Positions 15,127 through 20,804 of a DNA stretch of 20,804 nucleotides are shown here, one piece after another (position 1 is the stretch's first letter; each line of letters opens with the position of its first letter). The notes under the pieces are model-generated. The model was not told where the DNA came from and ran no database searches. It saw nothing but the letters and a program-made list of their open reading frames with translations. The DNA is from JADKAC01 sp964492065 (lineage in GTDB: Bacteria; Bacteroidota; Bacteroidia; Chitinophagales; BACL12), in assembly GCA_964492065.1 (NCBI GenBank), contig CAZBHH010000034.1, positions 1 through 20,804 of the forward strand. The letters are read 5' to 3'. The position numbers were made by a program, and so were the translations under genes.

Positions 15127-17553
15127 TCAGTTCCGCAACGGCTTGCCCGTTTTTAGGATGTGCTGCATGCGCTCGAGCGTCTTTTTCTCGCCCAACAGCG
15201 ACAGGAACGCCTCTCTTTCCAGGTCCAGCAAATACTGCTCATTCACCATGGCGGGGTGCGACAAATCGCCGCCGCACAGCACGTAACACACTTTCCGTGC
15301 GATTACCTCATCGTATTCGCTGATATACCCGCCGATGCGCATCGAGGCGATGCCGGCGTAAAAACTTCCCAGCGCAGTACGGCCCAACACACGGATATCG
15401 CTGCGTGGCTGCGGCTGGGTATATCCCGCAGCGGCCATTTGCATTACCGCCTGTTTCGCCTCTGCAATCAATCTGCTGCCGTTGACGACTTCGCGGTCAC
15501 GGCCTTCCCGCAGGATGCCCAATTCAAAAGCTTCGCGGGCAGAAGTGGCCACCTTGGCCATGGCAATATTCAAACTCATCGCCTGCAGGGTCGGGATTTC
15601 GATATCGCCCTGCACATAGGCATCGCTGGCACGCATTGCCAGCTCCTTGGTGCCGCCGCCCGCAGGTATTAAACCGGCGCCCACTTCCACCAAACCGATA
15701 TACGTCTCGGCGGCAGCGATAGCGATATCTGCGTGCATGGTCATCTCGCATCCCCCTCCCAGTGTCAGTCCATGCGGTGCCACCGCAACCGGGATAGCGG
15801 AATAGCGCACCCGGGTGGTCATTTTCTGGAACATGCGTATGGCCATATCCAGCTCCTCGTACTCCTGCTCGACGGCCAGCATCAGCATCATGGCGATATT
15901 GGCGCCGGCGGAAAAATTAGCCGCCTCATTGCCGATGACCAGCCCCCGGTAATTTTTCTCGGCAATGGCAATCGACGTATTGACCGCCGTCATAATTTCT
16001 GCGCCGATCACATTCATTTTGGTATGAAACTCCAGGCAGAGGATATCGTCGCCGAGGTCGTGCAGTGTGGCCCCCTCGTTTTTAAATACGGGCTGTTTTT
16101 CCCGCAGCGTATCGAGCAGGATGATGGTACCCATACCCGGGATCTCGCGGTATTGACCAGAAGGGATATCGTAGTATTTCCGCTTGCCGTTTTCGTAAGT
16201 ATAGAACGAGGTAATGCCAGCGGCGAGCATTTCCTTTACCCAGGGCGCCACATCAATCCCGTCGGATTCCATTTGCCGAACCGTTTCCGCTACGCCCAGG
16301 GTGTCCCAGGTCTCAAACGGCCCCGATTCCCAGCCAAACCCGGCTCGCATCGCAGCGTCAATTTTATACAATTCATCGGCTATTTCGGGAATGCGGTGCG
16401 ATACATACCTGTTGACCAGGAAAGTCGTTCGGCGATAAAATTGCCCCGCCGTATCGCTGCCCTTGTGCAGGATTCGCAAGCGCTCATGTAAATCGTCCAC
16501 CGGTTTGGCGGCATCCAGCGTTGCGTACTTCGCTTTGCGGGAAGGCACATACGTAAAGGTGTTTAAATCCAGGACGAGTATTTCGCTTTTGCCTTCGGCA
16601 TTTTTTATTTTCTTAAAAAATCCCTGGCCGGTTTTATCGCCCAGCCATTTGTTTTCAACCAGCTTCTCAATATAGTCGGGGACGGTAAACATTTCCCTGC
16701 TCTCGTCGTCCGGGCAGGCGGCGTAGGTATTGCGTGCCACTTTCACCAGGGTATCTATACCCACAACATCGGCGGTGCGGAAGGTGGCGGATTTTGGCCT
16801 GCCGCTCACCGTGCCGGTCAACGCATCCACCTCGTCGATGGTCATTTGCAGGGCACGCATGGTGTCCAGAACGGCCATTATCGAAAAGACGCCGATGCGG
16901 TTGGCGATAAATGCCGGCGTATCCTTACACAAAACGGTTGTCTTGCCCAGGAAGCGGTCGCCGTAATCCATGAGGAAATCCGTCACCGCGGCATCAGTGT
17001 CGCCTGAAGGGATAATCTCCAGCAATTTCAGATAGCGTGGCGGATTGAAGAAATGGGTGCCACAGAAATGCCTTCTGAAATCTTCGGACCTGCCTGCGGC
17101 AATGTCGGCAATCGGAATACCCGAAGTGTTGGAAGTGATCAGAGTGCCCGTCTTGCGCAGCGCATCTACTTTTTCCAGCAACTGGCGCTTTATCTCCAGG
17201 TTTTCTACCACTACCTCGATAATCCAATCGCTGTCGCCGATTTTATCGAGGTCATCCTCGAAATTGCCGGTGCGGATATGCTTCAATACTTCCTTACTGT
17301 ACACCGGCGACGGATTCTGTTTCACTGCCATTTGCAGCGCCTCGTTCACCACCCTGTTCCGCAATGCCGGTTTCTTTCTGTCCTCACCCTCCAGTTTAGG
17401 ATCAATTATGTCGAGCAGCAATACCCGCACGCCGATATTGGCGAAATGACATGCTATTCTCGAACCCATGACGCCCGAGCCGAGTACACTTACACTGCGG
17501 ATCAGCCTCCGGGCCGTCGTCAATTCCTTAGCTGTTTCAGTCATCGTTTTCAT
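15127..17553 (-). CDS. fadN: 3-hydroxyacyl-CoA dehydrogenase/enoyl-CoA hydratase fusion
   Basis: From ATG 17553 the product is 808 residues and performs steps two and three of beta-oxidation. The order of domains is dehydrogenase first, hydratase last, as in B. subtilis FadN and opposite to E. coli FadB. The NAD-binding fold begins with GSGVMG at 25-30, HFFNPPRYLKLLEIIP and DTPAFIANRIG follow, and the dehydrogenase C-terminal helices extend to about 460. The crotonase domain covers about 500-690: GGGCEMTMHADIAIA near 600 and LVEVGAGLIPAGGG near 627 hold both catalytic glutamates. The TTG at 17592 lies inside tetR and is not preferred; ATG 17553 leaves a 4-nt gap after tetR, suggesting coupled translation. 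Confidence 0.94.
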   Translation of the reverse strand: MKTMTETAKELTTARRLIRSVSVLGSGVMGSRIACHFANIGVRVLLLDIIDPKLEGEDRKKPALRNRVVNEALQMAVKQNPSPVYSKEVLKHIRTGNFEDDLDKIGDSDWIIEVVVENLEIKRQLLEKVDALRKTGTLITSNTSGIPIADIAAGRSEDFRRHFCGTHFFNPPRYLKLLEIIPSGDTDAAVTDFLMDYGDRFLGKTTVLCKDTPAFIANRIGVFSIMAVLDTMRALQMTIDEVDALTGTVSGRPKSATFRTADVVGIDTLVKVARNTYAACPDDESREMFTVPDYIEKLVENKWLGDKTGQGFFKKIKNAEGKSEILVLDLNTFTYVPSRKAKYATLDAAKPVDDLHERLRILHKGSDTAGQFYRRTTFLVNRYVSHRIPEIADELYKIDAAMRAGFGWESGPFETWDTLGVAETVRQMESDGIDVAPWVKEMLAAGITSFYTYENGKRKYYDIPSGQYREIPGMGTIILLDTLREKQPVFKNEGATLHDLGDDILCLEFHTKMNVIGAEIMTAVNTSIAIAEKNYRGLVIGNEAANFSAGANIAMMLMLAVEQEYEELDMAIRMFQKMTTRVRYSAIPVAVAPHGLTLGGGCEMTMHADIAIAAAETYIGLVEVGAGLIPAGGGTKELAMRASDAYVQGDIEIPTLQAMSLNIAMAKVATSAREAFELGILREGRDREVVNGSRLIAEAKQAVMQMAAAGYTQPQPRSDIRVLGRTALGSFYAGIASMRIGGYISEYDEVIARKVCYVLCGGDLSHPAMVNEQYLLDLEREAFLSLLGEKKTLERMQHILKTGKPLRN

Positions 17554-17557
17554 ATAT

Positions 17558-18142
17558 TTAGTGTAACAGCGCTTTCTTCGATGCGCTTTCAAATTTTTCG
17601 AGAATCATGGCGTGAGCCTTGCGTATAAATTCGACATCGTTGTAGATACGCATCATCATCGCAGCGCCTTCCACCGCACATATCGTCTCCCGGGCAAAAA
17701 TCAAAGCGCCGTCATCGCTGTACCGCTCCCGATATATACACTGCAAAGCCCGCGTCCAATCGTCGAAAAACATCTTTATCGGCGCCCTGAATTCCGGCAC
17801 CACATCATTCGTTTCCATGGCGATATTCGCCATCAGGCAGGCACCATCGCCGCTGGCAAACACCGATTCACTCATCTCGGCGAGCTTTTTCAAACGCTTT
17901 GCAGCGGGCAACTCCCGTTTATAGGCATAAGCAAATACCTCCTCGCTGTAATAATCACGCAGGTAGTTCAGCACCGCCACCATCAACTCTTCCTTCGACG
18001 GGTAATAATGGTAGATGCTGCCCTTCAACAATCCGCATTCGGCGGCGATTTCCGCCATGCTCGTTTTGTGATACCCCCGGGTCCTGAACAATTTCAGCGC
18101 CACCCGGATTAGCTCCTGCTGGTTTACTTTCTGTTTAGGCAT
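17558..18142 (-). CDS. TetR-family regulator of the fad operon
   Basis: From ATG 18142 the product is 194 residues. The N-terminal helix-turn-helix is clear: RVALKLFRTRGYHKTSMAEI, then AAECGLLKGSIYHYYPSKEE (residues 13-52). The rest is the all-helical ligand-binding domain; GDGACLMANIAMETNDVVPEF (about 97-117) matches the C-terminal TetR_C type found with AcrR/YcdC-like proteins. A TTG two codons upstream (18148) lies inside the -7 box and is rejected as start. It is the first gene of the operon with fadN, fadA and fadE, and a perfect palindrome lies just upstream. By analogy with FadR of B. subtilis it probably senses a long-chain acyl-CoA and represses beta-oxidation. The ligand is inference. 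Confidence 0.88.
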   Translation of the reverse strand: MPKQKVNQQELIRVALKLFRTRGYHKTSMAEIAAECGLLKGSIYHYYPSKEELMVAVLNYLRDYYSEEVFAYAYKRELPAAKRLKKLAEMSESVFASGDGACLMANIAMETNDVVPEFRAPIKMFFDDWTRALQCIYRERYSDDGALIFARETICAVEGAAMMMRIYNDVEFIRKAHAMILEKFESASKKALLH

Positions 18143-18145
18143 GCT

Positions 18146-18176
18146 CAAAAGTAATGATAATTTTTATTTTACCAAA
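18146..18176 (-). promoter_or_regulatory. Promoter of the tetR-fadN-fadA-fadE operon
   Basis: TTTG (18176-18173), exactly 19 bp, then TACTTTTG (18153-18146): a perfect Bacteroidota -33/-7 pair. The -7 box ends 3 nt before the tetR ATG, so the transcript must begin at or almost at the start codon. Confidence 0.75.
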
Positions 18177-18190
18177 CGTTTGGTAAAATA
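18165..18190. promoter_or_regulatory. 26-bp perfect palindrome, putative TetR operator
   Basis: The half-site TATTTTACCAAAC is followed directly by its exact reverse complement, giving 26 bp without a mismatch. The core ACCAAAC/GTTTGGT is typical in form for TetR-family operators. It contains the -33 box of the tetR promoter, so a bound repressor would block RNA polymerase. I did not find a second copy in the window. Confidence 0.8.
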
Positions 18191-18219
18191 TCAAAAAAGT
18201 AGTGATGTGGATGACAATG

Positions 18220-18990
18220 GCGGTGGATGTGGGCATGGTTGTGTCGCCCCTACGGGGCTTGTTTGGTTTTTGATTTGTTTATGCTATTAACATGCCGCCC
18301 CTACGGGGCTGTGCGGTGAGCAACCTCCGTCCGCGGTTGGTGTCCTCACCTCTCTCTGTCCGCGGTTGGTGTCCTCATCAGTCGCATGTATATGTCCAGG
18401 GATAAACCCGAAAAAAGTATAATGACCCAACAGGAAATACCGAATGAGGTTTGGCGGGGACGCCAACCTCGGAGATGCTTTGCGGTAGATATGGGTATGG
18501 TTGTGTCGCCCCTACGGGGCTTGTTTGGTTTTTGATTCCCCTGTCCGCGGTTGGTGTCCTCACCAACCGCATGTATATGTCCAGGGATTAACCCGGAAAA
18601 AGGATTATGACCCAACAGGAAATACCGAATGAGGTTTGGCGGGGACGCCACAACCTCGGAGATGCTTTGCGGTGGATGTGGGCAGTGTTGTGCCGCCCCT
18701 ACGGGGCTTGTTTGGTTTTTGATTCCCCTGTCCGCGGTTGGTGTCCTCACCAACCGCATGTATATATCCCGGGATAAACCATTAAAAAGGATTATGACCT
18801 GACACGAAATACCGAATGAGGTTTGGCGGGGACGCCAACCTCGGAGATGCTTTGCGGTGGATGTGGGCATGGTTGTGTCGCCCCTACGGGGCTTGTTTGT
18901 TTTTTGATTTGTTTACTATTAACATGCCGCCCCTACGGGGCTGTGTGTGGTGAGCAATCCCTGTCCGCGGTTGGAGTCCTCACCAACCGC
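18220..18990 (+). repeat. Mosaic palindromic repeat block 1
   Basis: About 770 bp with no gene, built from direct repeats of a unit of about 185 bp. Hairpin A (arms GAGGTTTGGCG/CGCCAACCTC, loop GGGA) occurs at 18446, 18631 and 18818, spacing 185 and 187 bp. Hairpin B (GCCCCTACGGGGC) occurs at 18246, 18297, 18508, 18695, 18880 and 18929. Hairpin C (arms GCGGTTGGTG/CACCAACCGC, loop TCCT) is complete at 18547 and 18734, degenerate at 18362 and 18967, and truncated at 18333. The first and last units carry B twice, 49-51 bp apart. B is followed by a T-rich tail and could act as a weak terminator on the plus strand. The block starts 30 bp beyond the TetR operator and ends 60 bp before the stop of the secreted-protein gene. 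Confidence 0.9.
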
Positions 18991-19050
18991 ATGTATAAGT
19001 GAATGCTTGCCCGAACATTTTATGGGCGAAGTGAAAATCAGGTAGTGTAT

Positions 19051-20283
19051 TTATAGTTTGATTTTCTGTGAGAAACAAGCATTCTTTTTTTCTACACCTT
19101 CAAAATATGCCTGAATAAAATAAATTCCTTCAGCAAGCGGTGGAAGTTTCATGTTTTCAGATGGATGATGAGATTCAAAAACAGAATTTCCGTTTATATC
19201 AAATATCTGTATTCTTTCGATGCTTTTAATGTCATTTGAGTTAAGCGTAAGTAATCCATCATTGTAGGCAATGGTAATTTCATTTATATTTTCTTCTTCA
19301 AGTGCAGTTGAAGAATGATGAAAACTTGCTGCATTAGATGGTTCTGAAAGCGAAGAAACTGCTGCAGAAGATTTACTGATTACAAATGCTATGTAACTTG
19401 TGTCTGCAAACAGAGCATTGCCTTCATAGTCTTTTGTATTTGTGTCGAATGAAATGCTGATATCGTTTCCGGTTGGCAAAATTGAGATTAGATAATCATC
19501 AGAAACAGATAATGCTTCTTCCAAAGTAATTTCTGATGCTGCAGTTTCGGGTACTAGAAAAATATGATATGCGTCAATTAAATCTTCCGGTTCAGCTTGA
19601 GCAAAAGTAATTTGCAGATCGTTGGCTGTGCCGCTGTTTCCAACATCTGCTAATACAAGTTCTTTTGCTGATGAAGTAATGTAATTTGATAGTTTACTTC
19701 CGGCATTAATTGCAATTCCGGGTTTTGTTTCCAAAGCATAATCATAAAGTGTGGCTGTAGTGCCGGAATAAATATCTGTGATAAATCTAATCCATCCGAA
19801 ATATTCAGCACTATCAATTTTTAATTTCACTCCGATGTATGATTCGGAAGCAAATGGTTCTGTTACATAAAAATCACTGCAAATTCCGCCATTTCTTGAT
19901 AAGGCTAAATATGCGGTTTGTTGGGTAAAAGTTAAACCGCTCCCAATAACAGTTCCTGAATCAATTGCTTTTACTTTCAGTATGGTATCCATTTCATCGC
20001 CCCATGGACAAAATGCGGAATGTGCTCCTGTGTAATATGCAAAAGAATTATCGTTGAGGGCATAAATCTCTAAAGTTACATCTGAAGTAAACCATTGGTG
20101 GAATCGAAAATAAAAATCATCAATTCCATCAGCATTCATATCAAGATTAAAATCTTCATACACACCGAGGTCGAATACAATATCAGGATCTACATCTGTA
20201 TAAATTACTTGTGCATGTGAAACAGCAGCTGCTAAAAAAGCTGAATTTATTGAAGCGTAAATTTTGAGGTTGAGCGTTTTCAT
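19051..20283 (-). CDS. Secreted protein with type IX sorting-like C-terminus
   Basis: This 410-residue protein has a signal peptide (cleavage probably after SHAQ, residue 25). An Asp-rich calcium-loop-like segment, DMNADGIDDF, follows near residues 48-57. The region to about 190 is beta-rich with no family I recognise. Residues 210-325 resemble a fibronectin III-like sandwich (DAYHIFLVP ... DTSYIAFVISKSSA). The last 75 residues (LLTLNSNDIKSIERIQIFDINGNSVFE ... LAEGIYFIQAYF ... FSQKIKL) fit a type A sorting domain, although the usual YPNP motif is replaced by LNSN. The gene is AT-rich, unlike the fad operon beside it, and lies between two repeat blocks, as an inserted cassette would. Function is unknown. 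Confidence 0.8.
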   Translation of the reverse strand: MKTLNLKIYASINSAFLAAAVSHAQVIYTDVDPDIVFDLGVYEDFNLDMNADGIDDFYFRFHQWFTSDVTLEIYALNDNSFAYYTGAHSAFCPWGDEMDTILKVKAIDSGTVIGSGLTFTQQTAYLALSRNGGICSDFYVTEPFASESYIGVKLKIDSAEYFGWIRFITDIYSGTTATLYDYALETKPGIAINAGSKLSNYITSSAKELVLADVGNSGTANDLQITFAQAEPEDLIDAYHIFLVPETAASEITLEEALSVSDDYLISILPTGNDISISFDTNTKDYEGNALFADTSYIAFVISKSSAAVSSLSEPSNAASFHHSSTALEEENINEITIAYNDGLLTLNSNDIKSIERIQIFDINGNSVFESHHPSENMKLPPLAEGIYFIQAYFEGVEKKNACFSQKIKL

Positions 20284-20293
20284 GTTTTTATTT

Positions 20294-20325
20294 TAAAGAT
20301 AAATAACTTGAGTTTACATTTCAAA
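20294..20325 (-). promoter_or_regulatory. Promoter of the repeat-flanked secreted-protein gene
   Basis: TTTG (20325-20322), 20 bp, then TATCTTTA (20301-20294), one base off TAnnTTTG. The ATG lies 10 bp downstream, giving a very short leader. The gene therefore appears to carry its own promoter inside the repeat-bounded segment. Confidence 0.55.
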
Positions 20326-20360
20326 AAAAACATATTGATGAAATTCTCTCATAATCTTCC

Positions 20361-20804
20361 TGTCCGCGGTATGTGTCCTTACCAACCGCTATGGCTGTCC
20401 TCACCAACCGCATATTTATCAACGGAGAAGAAACATGGAAAATGGATAATGACACAACAGCAAATACCGAATGAGGTTTGGCGGGGACGCCAACCTCGGA
20501 GATGCTTTGCGGTGGATGTGGGCATGGTTGTGTCGCCCCTACGGGGCTTGTTTGGTTTTTGATTTGTTTATGCTATTAACATGCCGCCCCTACGGGGCTG
20601 TGCGGTGAGCAACCTCCGTCCGCGGTTGGAGTCCTCACCTCTGTCCGCGGTTGGTGTCCTCACCAACCGCTATGGCTGTCCTCACCAACCGCATATTTAT
20701 CAACGGAGAAGAAACATGGAAAATGGATAATGACACAACAGCAAATACCGAATGAGGTTTGGCGGGGACGCCAACCTCGGAGATGCTTTGCGGTGGATGT
20801 GGGC
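20361..20804 (+). repeat. Mosaic palindromic repeat block 2 (runs off the window)
   Basis: Same elements and same orientation as block 1. Hairpin A is at 20473 and 20754, B at 20535 and 20586, and C at 20366 (degenerate), 20622 (truncated) and 20647 (complete). Half copies of C sit next to short spacers at about 20396 and 20677. The segment at 20510-20640 is almost base-for-base the same as 18221-18350. The linker between C and A differs from block 1, so blocks share hairpins but not all spacers. Confidence 0.9.
20390..20804 (+). repeat. 281-bp tandem duplication
   Basis: The 134 bp from 20390 to 20523 recur without a difference at 20671-20804, a period of 281 bp. The match extends leftwards with three differences across hairpin C and continues to the right edge, so more copies may follow. 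Confidence 0.85.

Noticed and set aside
18346..18870. 174-codon open frame on the minus strand across repeat block 1
   Set aside because: The translation is the repeat read in one frame, then another, then the first again (the TAKHLRGWRPRQTSFGIS segment returns twice). It has no start context and consists wholly of hairpin units, so it is a chance product of the repeats.
20308..20562. 84-codon open frame on the plus strand entering repeat block 2
   Set aside because: It starts in the promoter region of the secreted-protein gene and ends in repeat sequence; it has no family resemblance and is best explained by the repeats being free of stops.
18220..20804. CRISPR array
   Set aside because: Repeat units are about 185-281 bp, with conserved linkers rather than unique 30-40 bp spacers, and no cas genes are present.

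Overview
The window looks like a chromosomal segment of a Bacteroidota bacterium. Three proteins end in type IX secretion (Por) sorting domains, one is a DUF5723-type protein and one is Omp28-like. Several genes are preceded by the Bacteroidota promoter pattern TTG/TTTG, about 19-20 bp, then TAnnTTTG. The central 17 kb is moderately GC-rich with ordinary, tightly packed genes. Both ends (about 1-1000 and 19020-20360) are visibly AT-rich and carry lineage-specific surface or secreted proteins.

Layout: (i) 1-742, minus: the start of a cut-off exported protein and, upstream of it, a lipoprotein with a carboxypeptidase-regulatory-like domain. (ii) 743-1222: empty apart from a promoter. (iii) 1223-2659, minus: a PLP-dependent group II amino-acid decarboxylase. 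(iv) 2988-5993, plus: a compact housekeeping operon pepP-pssA-purS-rsmI (Xaa-Pro aminopeptidase, phosphatidylserine synthase, PurS, 16S rRNA methyltransferase). (v) 5996-8940, minus: a DUF5723 protein and a GlcD-like FAD oxidase. (vi) 9045-11800, plus: two secreted type IX cargo genes, one with an unusual Omp28 plus GATase-like architecture, closed by a good intrinsic terminator. (vii) 12019-18142, minus: a complete beta-oxidation operon, tetR-fadN-fadA-fadE, in the same enzyme order as Bacillus subtilis fadNAE. A 26-bp perfect palindrome covers the -33 box of its promoter, so autoregulation by the TetR protein is the natural reading. (viii) 18220-18990 and 20361-20804: two blocks of mosaic palindromic repeats flanking one AT-rich secreted-protein gene (19051-20283).

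The most unusual part is the repeat system. Each unit carries three kinds of hairpin. Two of them are inverted, diverged copies of one another, and their differences fall on paired stem positions. This recalls the BIME/REP elements of enterobacteria, but no RAYT-type transposase is present in the window. The repeats bracket an AT-rich gene and continue past the right edge. I see no tRNA, rRNA, CRISPR array, transposase or integrase, and no recognisable defence system.
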